NCBI RefSeq assembly: GCF_015240255.1
Contig: NZ_CP061205.1
Coordinates: 2,749,501-2,813,500 of the forward strand
Direction of reading: 5' to 3'
Length of the DNA: 64,000 bases
From: Kordiimonas pumila
GTDB lineage: Bacteria > Pseudomonadota > Alphaproteobacteria > Sphingomonadales > Kordiimonadaceae
The notes below the pieces were generated by a model that saw only the letters and a program-made list of their open reading frames with translations, did no database searches and was not told where the DNA came from. Both the position numbers and the translations under genes were made by a program. This document shows positions 18,266 through 26,684 of this stretch, piece after piece (the stretch's first letter is position 1; each line of letters starts with the position of its first letter).

Positions 18266-18846
18266 TCAAGTATATCCTCATTCTTTAAGAGCTGCTGGCG
18301 CTGACGCGCTCTTATACGGGCTTGTTTCCTTGCACGGTTTGCAGAGACCATTATGCGAAGAGCAATATAAAAGCCAATCCATATCACAATCGCCAAAGGA
18401 ATGCTCCCCACGAGCATAGGCCAGATTATAGGCACAAAGGCCATAATATACTCAGATGGTGCGTGCAAAAACCCGCTCCAGCTCCATGAAGGTAAAACAT
18501 GAATAACATCATGTCCTAAAATCCATCTTCCCAATCTTGCTGTAAGAGCAAAAATAAGGGGAAATGTCCATGGGTTGCCAACAATAGTGCCAATTGCAGA
18601 CGCCAGTAAATTAGCCCGCACAAGCCATGCTAATGCAAAGCCCATCAAGAAATGGAGGCCGATAAACGGCGTAACAGAAACAGCTGCACCCGATGCGAAA
18701 CCCGCAGCAATGCTATAATCAGAGCCCGGCAATCGGATTATCCGGTGCCACAAATATAGTACAGCTCTTTTAAAACCAGATCGCGGCCACAACCACGAGC
18801 GAAGCTTCTGAAATATATTTTGTTTATTGCGGCGCCCAAATAGCAT
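18262..18846 (-). CDS. DUF2062 membrane protein
   Basis: A 194-residue membrane protein of the DUF2062 family, whose role is unknown. A basic N-terminus is followed by three or so hydrophobic helices and the family motif [20 protein letters not shown], then [10 protein letters not shown]. The C-terminus is very basic ([15 protein letters not shown]). It sits between pyrE (2-base gap upstream) and pdxJ (4-base overlap downstream), so it belongs to the same transcript. Membership in this cluster is conserved in alphaproteobacteria, but I know of no established function. Confidence 0.88.
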   Translation of the reverse strand: MLFGRRNKQNIFQKLRSWLWPRSGFKRAVLYLWHRIIRLPGSDYSIAAGFASGAAVSVTPFIGLHFLMGFALAWLVRANLLASAIGTIVGNPWTFPLIFALTARLGRWILGHDVIHVLPSWSWSGFLHAPSEYIMAFVPIIWPMLVGSIPLAIVIWIGFYIALRIMVSANRARKQARIRARQRQQLLKNEDILE

Positions 18847-18848
18847 AA

Positions 18849-19433
18849 TCAGGATTTCAAATCACGACTGCCCGGCTTAATCGCAGGAATGGCTTTCAGG
18901 GCATCAGGCAAATTATCAGGGCTATAAGTTGGAGCATCAATCGTTACGAGTGCGGTAACCGGTGCCCCCACATCTGCCTGTCCGCCAGAGCGGTTAATCA
19001 AACATCCAGCAGCCACAACATCACCACCCCATTCCGTTATGGTTTTAATACATTCACGCGACGAAAGGCCCGTTGTGATAACATCTTCCATCATCAAAAT
19101 ACGTGCCCCTTTCGGAATATCAAAGCCGCGCCTCAGGGTAAATGCTCCGTCAACCCGTTCCGTAAAAACACCCGGCACACCAAGCTGGCGCGCTACTTCA
19201 TAGCCAACAATAACACCGCCCATAGCAGGGCTTACAACCAAATCAATATCAACACCAGTAAGCCTTAGCTTATCTGCAAAGGCTGCGCACAAACGGCCTG
19301 CGCGCTCTGGGTCCATTAAAACACGCGCGCACTGTAAATAAACCGGGCTATGGAGGCCTGATGACAATTTAAAATGCCCTTCAAGCAAAGCACCTGCTGC
19401 ACGAAATTCGTTTAAAACCGCGTCCTGATCCAT
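18849..19433 (-). CDS. pyrE: Orotate phosphoribosyltransferase
   Basis: A 194-residue PyrE that joins orotate to PRPP to form OMP in pyrimidine synthesis. The PRPP-binding loop LMMEDVITTGLSSRECI and the N-terminal FKLSSGLHSPVYLQ motif are present. The start is placed at ATG 19433 because GGAG lies five bases before it; an upstream in-frame ATG at 19448 has no ribosome site. It directly precedes the DUF2062 gene and follows relA by 91 bases. The pyrB and degenerate pyrC genes occur far away at 46957-49207. Confidence 0.94.
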   Translation of the reverse strand: MDQDAVLNEFRAAGALLEGHFKLSSGLHSPVYLQCARVLMDPERAGRLCAAFADKLRLTGVDIDLVVSPAMGGVIVGYEVARQLGVPGVFTERVDGAFTLRRGFDIPKGARILMMEDVITTGLSSRECIKTITEWGGDVVAAGCLINRSGGQADVGAPVTALVTIDAPTYSPDNLPDALKAIPAIKPGSRDLKS

Positions 19434-19524
19434 GATGGCTCCAGTCATTTAGTATATACTTGTCTGTGGCGGATAGTTGCCTGAGCGCGCTGCGTCAAGT
19501 TAAATAAACAGACACTCATAAATG

Positions 19525-21666
19525 TTAGCCCAGAACCCGGTCAACACGGGCAATTACCCTGCTAACACGAAGAGCTCGACTAATATTATTCAAATGTTTT
19601 ACATCACGGACTTCAACATCGGTAATCATAATACAAAACTCTGGGTCACGTTCAGGGATCACCAGATTGGAAACATTACCGCCATGTTTTGAAACGATCG
19701 TCGCAATAGTGGCTAAAGCGCCTTTCTCATTAACCACCTCAAGGCGTAAGCGCCCTGTATAAAAAGAAGCTTCAGCTTCATCCTCGTCCTGCCACCGCAA
19801 ATCAATCCAAAGCTCTGGCTTGTCATCATATTCCGTCAGTTTTGAGCAATCAATTGTATGAACCTCGGCTCCCTGCTCCGGTATATGAATACCAACAATG
19901 CGGTCACCCCTTACAGGATGGCAGCACTCAGCAAAGTGAACCGCAGACCCCATCCGAAGACCGGAGATCGGTACTGAAGACGATACAATATCCTCCCAGT
20001 CATGGTGAACGGCAGGCAAGCGCTCTGAACTGGCATCTTCGCGGAAGCCAGCATACGCTGCTCGTAGCACATCATCTTTCCTAATAATGCCGGAGCCAAC
20101 CTGTGCATATAATTCAGCGATATCTTCACAGTTGAGGATTTCCGCAGCCTCTGTCATGGCTTTCACAGAAAACTCCAACCCAAAACGTCCACATGCTTCT
20201 TCCAGTAAGGTTTTACCCAAACTGCTATATTCAGACTGTTTTTGCTGCCTGATATGGCGCCTGATAGCGGACCGGGCCTTACCAGTAATCACAAAATTAT
20301 CCCACCTTGGTGACGGGCTTTGGCCTTTTGATGTTAGAATTTGTACCTGATCACCGTTTTCAAGCTGATGCCTAAGCGGAACCATGCGGCCATTCACCTT
20401 AGCCCCTACGCAGTGGTCGCCCACTTCAGTATGCACCGTATAAGCAAAATCAACAGTGGTAGACCCACGCGGCAGAGAAATCAGTTCTCCCTTTGGAGTG
20501 AAACAAAAAACCTTATCCTGAAACATTGCAAGCTTTGTATGCTCAAGAAACTCTTCAGGGTCCTGTGTGTGATCTAAAATTTCCAGAAGTTCCCGCACCC
20601 AGCGATACTGCGACCCTTCTGCTTTTTCAGACTTTTGCTTATATTGCCAGTGGGCAGCAACACCGATTTCTGCCTCTTGGTGCATTTCATGCGTCCGAAT
20701 TTGTATTTCAAGTCGGTTTTTATGCGGCCCTATAACCGTAGTGTGAATAGAGCGATAAAAATTCCGTTTCGGAATAGAGACATAGTCTTTAAACCTTCCT
20801 GGCACCATTGGATATTTCTGGTGGATAACACCCAGCACTTTATAGCAGGTTGCAATATCGTCCACCTTTATCCGAAAGGCCATAACGTCGGATAGTTGTT
20901 CAAATGTTATATTTTGGCGCTCCATTTTGCGCCAAATCGAATACGGCCGTTTAATTCTGCCACTTATCAGTGCTGTTACCTCATTTTGCTCCATCAGCTT
21001 ATTGAGAGCAGCAATCATATCTTTTTCAAGATTAGGGCTTTGCTCTACAAGATAATGCAAGCGCGCATTGATTGATTCTAGCGCCTCTGGGTCGAGATGC
21101 GTAAAGGCCAAATGCTCAAGCTCGTCTTTCAGCTCATGCATGCCTATACGTTCGGCAAGCGGCGCGTAAATATCCATCGTCTCAAGCGCTATGCGGCGGC
21201 GTTTTTCAGGATTTTTGATGTAATCCAGTGTCCGCATGTTATGACAGCGGTCAGCAAGCTTAACCAGCAACACCCTGATATCATTTGACATTGCTAAAAG
21301 AAATTTACGGAAATTCTCGGCTTGGCGAACACTTTCAGCCTGTAATTCAATTTTTGACAGCTTGGTAACACCGTCAACCAGTTCAGAAACCTTTGGACCA
21401 AAAAGCTCTTCAATTTCAGGAATTGTAGCAACAGTATCTTCAACCACGTCATGCAAAAGCGCTGTAGCGATTGTATCACCGTCGAGTTTCATGTCCGTAA
21501 GAATGCCTGCAACCTCAAGCGGATGCGAAAAATATGGATCGCCCGAAGCGCGGGTTTGTGTGCCGTGCGCCTTCATGGCAAAAACATACGCACGGTTCAA
21601 AAGCGCCTCATCCACTTTCGGATCATACGCTTTAACTTTTTCAACAAGTTCAAACTGACGGATCAC
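19525..21666 (-). CDS. relA: Bifunctional (p)ppGpp synthetase/hydrolase (Rsh)
   Basis: A 713-residue RelA/SpoT homologue. The N-terminal HD hydrolase domain is intact (HPLEVAGIL, TALLHDVVEDT, LVKLADRCHNMRTL). The synthetase domain has VMAFRIKVDD, VPGRFKDYVSIPKRNFYRSIHT and EIQIRTHEMH. A TGS domain (FTPKGELISLPRGSTTVDFAY), a helical region, a conserved Cys/zinc-finger region around HFAECCHPVRGD and a C-terminal ACT domain follow. Alphaproteobacteria usually have this single bifunctional enzyme for the stringent response. The start is GTG at 21666, with AGG upstream. A terminator separates it from rpoZ, so it may have its own promoter in the 220-base gap. Confidence 0.95.
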   Translation of the reverse strand: MIRQFELVEKVKAYDPKVDEALLNRAYVFAMKAHGTQTRASGDPYFSHPLEVAGILTDMKLDGDTIATALLHDVVEDTVATIPEIEELFGPKVSELVDGVTKLSKIELQAESVRQAENFRKFLLAMSNDIRVLLVKLADRCHNMRTLDYIKNPEKRRRIALETMDIYAPLAERIGMHELKDELEHLAFTHLDPEALESINARLHYLVEQSPNLEKDMIAALNKLMEQNEVTALISGRIKRPYSIWRKMERQNITFEQLSDVMAFRIKVDDIATCYKVLGVIHQKYPMVPGRFKDYVSIPKRNFYRSIHTTVIGPHKNRLEIQIRTHEMHQEAEIGVAAHWQYKQKSEKAEGSQYRWVRELLEILDHTQDPEEFLEHTKLAMFQDKVFCFTPKGELISLPRGSTTVDFAYTVHTEVGDHCVGAKVNGRMVPLRHQLENGDQVQILTSKGQSPSPRWDNFVITGKARSAIRRHIRQQKQSEYSSLGKTLLEEACGRFGLEFSVKAMTEAAEILNCEDIAELYAQVGSGIIRKDDVLRAAYAGFREDASSERLPAVHHDWEDIVSSSVPISGLRMGSAVHFAECCHPVRGDRIVGIHIPEQGAEVHTIDCSKLTEYDDKPELWIDLRWQDEDEAEASFYTGRLRLEVVNEKGALATIATIVSKHGGNVSNLVIPERDPEFCIMITDVEVRDVKHLNNISRALRVSRVIARVDRVLG

Positions 21667-21831
21667 TATATACCTGCACTCTTTCCAAAACTTATCGTAC
21701 CTTTACAGATAGCGATTCCATATGAGAATTTCAGCCCCTTTATAGGCTTCTGTATGACTTATCGAAAAAAAAAACGAAGTGTTCCCGTAAAACAACGGAT
21801 TTAGGAGATTACAATAAGGCTCAAGCAAAAT

Positions 21832-21856
21832 AAAAAGCCCGGCAAAACCGAGCTTT
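21832..21856 (-). terminator. rpoZ terminator
   Basis: On the minus strand AAAGCTCGG (21856-21848) pairs with CCGGGCTTT (21842-21834) across a five-base loop, with one G-T pair, followed by TTATTTT. It lies 32 bases beyond the rpoZ stop and before relA. Confidence 0.75.
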
Positions 21857-21887
21857 AAATCAATCACGAGCACCACAAAGCGCCGCT

Positions 21888-22184
21888 TTATGCCTTTGTG
21901 GTTTCTTCCATGCCCGCCATAAGAATTGACATATCTACTTCTTCTGGCTCGTCAGATTCTACAACCTTGCGCATGCTATGAATAACCGCTTCTGTCAGAT
22001 CATCAGCAATAACTTTTTCTTCTGCAATCTCGCGAAGTGAAACCACTGGGTTTTTGTCGTTATCGCGGTCAACCAGAAGAGGTGCGCCTGATGATATTTG
22101 GCGCGAACGCTGTGCTGCGGCCAAAACCAAGTCAAAGCGGTTTGTTACTTTATCAACGCAATCTTCAACGGTGACGCGTGCCAT
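21888..22184 (-). CDS. rpoZ: RNA polymerase omega subunit
   Basis: A 98-residue omega subunit starting [20 protein letters not shown], with [13 protein letters not shown] following, as in all proteobacterial RpoZ. Omega assists beta-prime folding and RNA polymerase assembly and forms part of a ppGpp-binding site in many bacteria. The acidic C-terminal tail is typical of alphaproteobacteria. The gene lies upstream of relA in the same orientation, a very common arrangement, but here with a terminator in between. The start ATG has GGAGAATATGA upstream. Confidence 0.96.
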   Translation of the reverse strand: MARVTVEDCVDKVTNRFDLVLAAAQRSRQISSGAPLLVDRDNDKNPVVSLREIAEEKVIADDLTEAVIHSMRKVVESDEPEEVDMSILMAGMEETTKA

Positions 22185-22228
22185 TCATATTCTCCAAATT
22201 CTTTTGCAGCATATTAAACATGCCTGCC

Positions 22229-22254
22229 ATACAAGCGCCTGCTTATACAAGCGC
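22229..22254. repeat. Direct repeat upstream of rpoZ
   Basis: ATACAAGCGC occurs at 22229-22238 and again at 22245-22254, 16 bases apart and on the same face of the helix only approximately. It lies 45-70 bases upstream of the rpoZ start, where a promoter or activator site would be expected. No clear -10 box was found with it, so its function is open. Confidence 0.35.
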
Positions 22255-22286
22255 ACCTTGGCTGTGTAAAGTCTGGAATCGCAATT

Positions 22287-22844
22287 TTAGCCTGAAAATG
22301 GCCTAACACCTATTCTATCAGCCATAATTTCTGGCTCGATAGCCATATCCGCTACACTCTTGCCTGTAACTGGGTGAACCCAGTCAGAGGCAATATCAAG
22401 CATGGGCACCAGAACAAAAGCCCGCTTGTGCATACGTGGGTGTGGCACAACGGGTTGCTGAAGGATGGCTGCGGGGTCAGAACTATTCACAACAGACCAC
22501 CAGTCCTCCACAGACGGCAAAACCTCTGCACCATATGATAGCAAATCAATATCAATGGTTCTCGCGCTCCAACGCTCTGAAGGTTCACGCCCCAGAAAGC
22601 TTTCAATACCTTTAAAATGGGACAAAAGCAGCTCTGCACTCAAGGACGATTGAGCAAAAATTACTGCATTGATAAAATCAGGCTGATCAGAAGCAGGTAC
22701 CGGGCTGGTGCAATAAAATTTTGAAATGGCCTGTATATCAATCGCAAGGCCTGAAAGCTGGTTAATTGCAGCACGGAGGGTTTTTTCTGGCGTTCCATAT
22801 GAAGAATTAAGGTTACCGCCAAGTCCAATGTGGATTTTTTGCAC
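22287..22844 (-). CDS. folK: 2-amino-4-hydroxy-6-hydroxymethyldihydropteridine pyrophosphokinase
   Basis: A 185-residue HPPK, which transfers pyrophosphate from ATP to 6-hydroxymethyl-dihydropterin in folate synthesis. The N-terminus IHIGLGGNLNSSYG and the signature RWSARTIDIDLLSYG, followed by PHPRMHKRAFVLVPM, are diagnostic. The start is GTG at 22844; no strong ribosome site is visible. A roughly 20-residue insertion around EDWWSVVNSSDP makes it slightly longer than the usual 160 residues. It lies 100 bases upstream of rpoZ. Confidence 0.93.
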   Translation of the reverse strand: MQKIHIGLGGNLNSSYGTPEKTLRAAINQLSGLAIDIQAISKFYCTSPVPASDQPDFINAVIFAQSSLSAELLLSHFKGIESFLGREPSERWSARTIDIDLLSYGAEVLPSVEDWWSVVNSSDPAAILQQPVVPHPRMHKRAFVLVPMLDIASDWVHPVTGKSVADMAIEPEIMADRIGVRPFSG

Positions 22845-22990
22845 AATAAATCTATTCTTAAATACTACAGTGTTAAATTAACGGAAATTTAACCGGCTTC
22901 TTCCACGCTGTATAGTCTAAGATTTAAATGTAATACTTACTGGTTATTTTACGAATTTATAATTCATACTGTCCGTATTCTGGAGTTATT

Positions 22991-23578
22991 ATGATAATTT
23001 ACCCTGAAGAGCGCCTTGCTCTTTTTATCGACGGTGCCAACCTTTACGCAACAGCATGTGCCTTGGGCATGGAAATTGACTATAAAAAACTGCGCGCCTA
23101 TTTTTCTGAAAACAGCCGTATGATAAGGGCCTTTTATTATACAGCCATACTTGAAGATCAGGAATACTCGCCCCTGCGCCCACTTATTGATTGGCTGGAC
23201 TATAATGGTTTTACACTTGTTACAAAGCCCGTGAAAGAATTCACTGACGAACATGGTCGGCGCAAAATCAAAGGCAATATGGATATTGAGATTGCTGTTG
23301 ATATGCTCAACATCTCCGATTCACTTGATCATATGATTCTATTTTCCGGTGACGGTGATTTCAGGCGGCTGATTGAAGCTATCCAAAGGCGCGGTGTACG
23401 GGTCACTGTTGTTAGCTCAAATTCAACACAGCCCAGCATGATAGCCGACGAACTACGGCGGCAAGCAGACCAGTTTGTTGATCTTGACGATCTACGCAGT
23501 GCTATTGGCCGCCCTTCCAGTAAAAAGCGAGACGATGAAGCCCCTCTTGATGCTGTCTATGAAGACCACCTAATTTAG
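22991..23578 (+). CDS. NYN domain (LabA/DUF88-like) putative RNase
   Basis: A 195-residue NYN-domain protein of the PIN-like nuclease superfamily. The acidic residues of the active site are visible in LFIDGANLY, in KGNMDIEIAVDML and in LFSGDGDFRRLIEAI. The family includes LabA and is thought to process RNA with a divalent metal; no specific target is known. The gene is divergent from folK, and the UDG gene starts 13 bases after it, suggesting a short operon. Its presence near rpoZ-relA and dapA-smpB is a recurrent alphaproteobacterial arrangement. Confidence 0.88.
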   Translation: MIIYPEERLALFIDGANLYATACALGMEIDYKKLRAYFSENSRMIRAFYYTAILEDQEYSPLRPLIDWLDYNGFTLVTKPVKEFTDEHGRRKIKGNMDIEIAVDMLNISDSLDHMILFSGDGDFRRLIEAIQRRGVRVTVVSSNSTQPSMIADELRRQADQFVDLDDLRSAIGRPSSKKRDDEAPLDAVYEDHLI

Positions 23579-23591
23579 CCTTAAATGTCTG

Positions 23592-24230
23592 ATGATAAAC
23601 GAAACTGAACCCAAAAAGCACTGTACCTTGTGCCCAAGGCTTGCAGCATATCGCCGCGAAAATATTGAAAATTACCCAACTTTTCACAATGGTGCAGTAT
23701 CAAACTTTGGGCCAATAACAAGCGAGATTCTGATAGTTGGCATGGCACCCGGCCTTAAGGGTGCCAACCAAACAGGCAGGCCTTTCACCGGTGATTTTGC
23801 AGGCAACTTGCTATATTCCAGCCTACTTCAAGCTGGCTTTGCAGAAGGCACTTTCGGCAATCATGCTCATGATGGCCTAAGGCTGAAGAACACTCTTATA
23901 ACCAATGCAGTTCGCTGCGTTCCCCCGCAGAACAAGCCAATAAACACCGAGATCAACAACTGCGCACCTTATTTGGCCGCCTTAATAAAAAGCATGCCAA
24001 ATTTAAAAGTAATCCTAAGCCTTGGTCATCTTGCCCATACGGCAACGGTGAAGGCACAAGGGGAAAAACAGGCACATTATAAATTCGTACACGGAAAGTG
24101 CCAACCGCTACCGAATGGCATTCAACTGATAAGCAGCTATCACTGCTCGCGGTATAACGTAAACACTGGCGTTTTAACCGAACCCATGTTTTTGGGTGTT
24201 CTTGAGCAGATAAAAAAACACATTCCCTAA
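23592..24230 (+). CDS. Family 5 uracil-DNA glycosylase (UDGb)
   Basis: A 212-residue uracil-DNA glycosylase of the iron-sulfur family 5 type, which removes uracil and other deaminated bases from DNA. Motif A reads GMAPGLKGANQTGRPFTGDFAG, close to the family-5 form (quoted part: GANQTGRPFTGD) and lacking the Asn/Asp used by family 1. The [4Fe-4S] cysteines would be Cys11 and Cys14 (CTLC), one in AVRCVPPQNKP and one in EINNCAPY. The helix-penetration motif is SYHCSRYNVNTG, where most relatives have Pro or Val after the His; here it is Cys. The start ATG at 23592 lies 13 bases after the NYN stop. It should act as a single base-excision enzyme in the cytoplasm. Confidence 0.9.
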   Translation: MINETEPKKHCTLCPRLAAYRRENIENYPTFHNGAVSNFGPITSEILIVGMAPGLKGANQTGRPFTGDFAGNLLYSSLLQAGFAEGTFGNHAHDGLRLKNTLITNAVRCVPPQNKPINTEINNCAPYLAALIKSMPNLKVILSLGHLAHTATVKAQGEKQAHYKFVHGKCQPLPNGIQLISSYHCSRYNVNTGVLTEPMFLGVLEQIKKHIP

Positions 24231-24352
24231 ATATATACCTTCCGTGGTACCTATCTGTGTATGCCTACATAATCTCCCCCTTGATACCAAACCCTTTTAT
24301 AAGGCATTATTAAGAGATTAGCAGGATAATGTGGTTAAAGGATATTGTGTGA

Positions 24353-25141
24353 ATGACAGACAATACTGACACATTCGGGGAAAAGCTTCATTTTGAAGTA
24401 GGTGACATTATCTATGATCAAGATAGCGAAAGCACTGGCGTTTACCTCCTGCTTGAGGGCCGCGTTGACATTTGGCACTATCAAGGCGATGACGCAAGCC
24501 ACATAGCCACAATCAGCCAAGGTGACCTGCTAGGCGAAGTGAGCGTTATTGAAGACAGGCCCCATTCGGTTACGGCAAAAGCCTCCACCCCAACAACAGC
24601 ACTGTTCATAGCAGCAACAGCTTTTCGTCGCAGTTTCTCTGACCCCCTTGTCCGTCATGTGGTTACAACGCTCGCGTCAAGACTGCGGAGCAGCTATACT
24701 GAACAAAAATCAGCGCCCGCGCCCGGCCACACCCCAAAAGCAAGCATTACCAAGAACACAGGACCAACACTCGAAGGGTCCTCTCGTATTGTCGCGGATA
24801 AATTGCTCACATTTGTTGAGATTAAAGAATTTCCCTTTTTGGTTGGCAATATCGCCAGCACCTCAAAGCATAGCCTTGTAACTATCAATAGCCTCAGGAT
24901 CCCCTTGAAAGGTGTGCCGGAACTTGCTGATAATCACTTTGAAATTATACGCCGCGATAGCCATTTGTATGTCCGCGACCTAGGCAGCCCACACGGCACA
25001 CTTGTAAACGGCGAGGCCCTTAGCAAATACGGCATAACTGCAACAGCAAAGCTACACGATGGTAAAAATGAGATTGTCGCGGGCAAGACCGATAGTCCGG
25101 TGCGGTTTACACTAAACATTCCGGCAGCCTATAGGGCGTAA
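24353..25141 (+). CDS. Cyclic nucleotide-binding (CNB) and FHA domain fusion protein
   Basis: A 262-residue soluble protein with an N-terminal CNB domain (about 5-105), a linker rich in Pro, Thr and Lys, and a C-terminal FHA domain (about 165-255). The CNB roll is clear (YDQDSESTGVYLLLEGRVDI, then GDLLGEVSVIEDRPHSVTA), but the phosphate-binding Arg expected in PR(S/T)A is His. The FHA core is recognisable by HFEIIRRDSHLYVRDLGSP and GTLVNG, but the pThr-contact Arg after the first Gly, the Ser before the His, and the Asn of SxNGT are replaced by Asn, Ala and His. There is no DNA-binding domain. Binding of cAMP/cGMP or phosphothreonine is therefore doubtful; a structural or other ligand role is possible. 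The two secreted paralogues follow convergently. Confidence 0.82.
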   Translation: MTDNTDTFGEKLHFEVGDIIYDQDSESTGVYLLLEGRVDIWHYQGDDASHIATISQGDLLGEVSVIEDRPHSVTAKASTPTTALFIAATAFRRSFSDPLVRHVVTTLASRLRSSYTEQKSAPAPGHTPKASITKNTGPTLEGSSRIVADKLLTFVEIKEFPFLVGNIASTSKHSLVTINSLRIPLKGVPELADNHFEIIRRDSHLYVRDLGSPHGTLVNGEALSKYGITATAKLHDGKNEIVAGKTDSPVRFTLNIPAAYRA

Positions 25142-25143
25142 AA

Positions 25144-25167
25144 AAGCCGGGCACAAAGCCCGGCCTT
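25144..25167. terminator. Terminator between CNB-FHA gene and secreted paralogue A
   Basis: GCCGGGC (25146-25152) pairs perfectly with GCCCGGC (25158-25164) over a five-base loop. On the minus strand it is followed by a run of six T, so it chiefly ends the gene at 25193-25750; it could also stop the plus-strand gene. The hairpin and about 35 bases beyond it are repeated at 26026. Confidence 0.85.
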
Positions 25168-25192
25168 TCGAAACGTCAATGTCGCCTCACCC

Positions 25193-25750
25193 TTAGAATG
25201 GGCTGCCTGACTGCAACGGGTTAGGTTCAATGATCTCGGGAATAACAGGTTCCAGAAATAGCGATGGCGGGCGCCGCACAATTATCAGCGTCGTCTGATG
25301 TTGCGGCGTGTTGGTTTGAGTCTGCGGTGTCTGTGGGCCATTGACATAGCCCGTCTGGAAATCTGTCGATGATGACATAGCAACAACAATCTGAATGTCA
25401 CTGGCCATGGCAGGGTCAGAAGATTGAAGGTTACTGACAACCTGCATCAGGCCGGCACCTGCTGCACTTTGTGTTGCCTGCGGCTGGTTCACCACTTTGG
25501 ATGCAACACGCCGTGCTGCGGCGCCAGGGTTGGATGACCCCCCAACAATAGCTGCAATCTGCGCCTGAATTTCAGCCGGGGTCAGGGTCGAATTTGCAAA
25601 CACCGCATCAATGGCGGCATCCACAGCCGCCTCTTCAGCCGCAGGCAGATAGCTGCTCTGTAGCGCATGGGCAGCAGGGACCAAAGCTGGCACCAATGCA
25701 GGTGCCCCCGTCATAATGCCAAAAGCCGCGATCAAAATTACAAAACGCAT
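25193..25750 (-). CDS. Secreted protein of unknown function, paralogue A
   Basis: A 185-residue exported protein I do not recognise. It has a Sec signal (residues 1-29, opening MRFVILIAAFG and ending PAAHA), then an Ala-rich helical region with ALDA-like spacing (about 30-125), a Thr/Gln/Pro linker (about 135-150) and a hydrophobic-Pro tail ending EPNPLQSGSPF. The downstream gene at 26073-26684 shares the signal peptide, the tail EPNPxQSGSP and flanking DNA, but little of the middle. The start ATG has GGAG seven bases upstream (GGAGCATAACC), also shared. The gene looks richer in GC than its neighbours. A surface or periplasmic role is inferred from the signal only. Confidence 0.78.
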   Translation of the reverse strand: MRFVILIAAFGIMTGAPALVPALVPAAHALQSSYLPAAEEAAVDAAIDAVFANSTLTPAEIQAQIAAIVGGSSNPGAAARRVASKVVNQPQATQSAAGAGLMQVVSNLQSSDPAMASDIQIVVAMSSSTDFQTGYVNGPQTPQTQTNTPQHQTTLIIVRRPPSLFLEPVIPEIIEPNPLQSGSPF

Positions 25751-26018
25751 GGTTATGCTCCATTATTAAAAGTTATCACCCCCAAAGGGCGCATACATAA
25801 GTTTAGGTATCGCACATCTACTGCTTAAATGTCAAAAAAAATAAGATACTTCAAATATGTTGCCACTATAATACCCGCGTTTTCTGTGGGTGTTAAACAA
25901 CAATCGAAGCTATCAGCTACCAATATAACCTTACCCTAAAGCCCCACCTTATCTAGCGCGGATACCCAAGAAAGCTAATAAAGTTGACCTAAAGGGTTGC
26001 GGTAAAAACCGCTATGCG
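25751..26018. other. Intergenic region with duplicated upstream element of paralogue A
   Basis: This gap of over 300 bases, counted to the next stop at 26073, holds no gene. On the minus strand it carries TTGACA (25835-25830), a GTGCGAT block (25815-25809) 14 bases on, and the GGAGCATAACC ribosome site. The same series occurs before paralogue B, where TTGACT is at 26768-26763 and GTGCGAT at 26749-26743. The remaining bases show nothing recognisable. It ends at the terminator of paralogue B. Confidence 0.55.
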
Positions 26019-26044
26019 TAAAAGAGCCGAGCACTTGGCCCGGC
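26019..26044 (-). terminator. Terminator of secreted paralogue B
   Basis: On the minus strand GCCGGGC (26044-26038) pairs with GCTCGGC (26032-26026), with one G-T pair, followed by TCTTTTA. It is a diverged copy of the terminator at 25146-25164; the bases from the hairpin to the gene end, including CTTTCGAAAC and TCAATGTCGCCTCACCCTTAG (21 bases, of which the last 20 are CAATGTCGCCTCACCCTTAG), are nearly identical. Confidence 0.78.
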
Positions 26045-26072
26045 CTTTCGAAACTTCAATGTCGCCTCACCC

Positions 26073-26684
26073 TTAGGTTGGGCTGCCCGACTGTGCCGGG
26101 TTAGGCTCAACGACCACCGGGATTTCAGAGGCGCCTGGCCGTGGTGGGGTCTGCCGCACAACCACCACCGAGTTGGTAGACCCTGTCTGCTGCCCCCCCG
26201 ATTGACCCGCGTTATAAGCCACCATCAAGCCAGGCGCGCTGTTGCGCGCAGCGGCAGAGGCAAGCGCTGCGGCGCCCGCCGGGTTTCTGCGCGCCACTTT
26301 AGCCTTGACCGCCCCGGCATTGTTGCCCACCGTCGTTGCTAAACTGGTATCGGCGCTATTAATGCTGGAGTTATCGACCAGTGCCATGGCGGCCAACGAC
26401 AGCGCAACCGCACTGTTGCTGTCATTGTCTGCAACCGCGAGACCCATGCTGGAAATATTACCCGCGATAGTGGCCAGCATCCCGGCCCTGCCCGCAGCAA
26501 GCTGGGTATTGACAATAGCCTCGAAATCGGCCCAGTCACCAGACTGCGCCAGCGCGATAAGCTGGGCCTGCACAGCCTGCTGCTGAGATACAGACTGTGC
26601 ATAAACGGCAGGACTAAGAGCAGGCACAAAGGCTGGCACAGTCGCCATAACACCAAAAGCCGCGATCAAAATTGCAAAACGCAT
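26073..26684 (-). CDS. Secreted protein of unknown function, paralogue B
   Basis: A 203-residue exported protein, not recognised, paralogous to the one at 25193-25750. The start at ATG 26684 has the same GGAGCATAACC ribosome site; a longer frame to 26726 is disfavoured. The signal peptide runs to about residue 29 (MRFAILIAAFG ... PAVYA). The mature part is Ala/Ser-rich and helical, with LIALAQSGDWADFEAIVNTQ and a run of Ala-Ala pairs (AAALASAAARNSA), then a Gly/Gln/Thr linker and the tail EIPVVVEPNPAQSGSPT. The two proteins agree at both ends but differ in the centre, as after duplication with divergent evolution of the exposed part. It may be transcribed on its own. Confidence 0.78.
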   Translation of the reverse strand: MRFAILIAAFGVMATVPAFVPALSPAVYAQSVSQQQAVQAQLIALAQSGDWADFEAIVNTQLAAGRAGMLATIAGNISSMGLAVADNDSNSAVALSLAAMALVDNSSINSADTSLATTVGNNAGAVKAKVARRNPAGAAALASAAARNSAPGLMVAYNAGQSGGQQTGSTNSVVVVRQTPPRPGASEIPVVVEPNPAQSGSPT

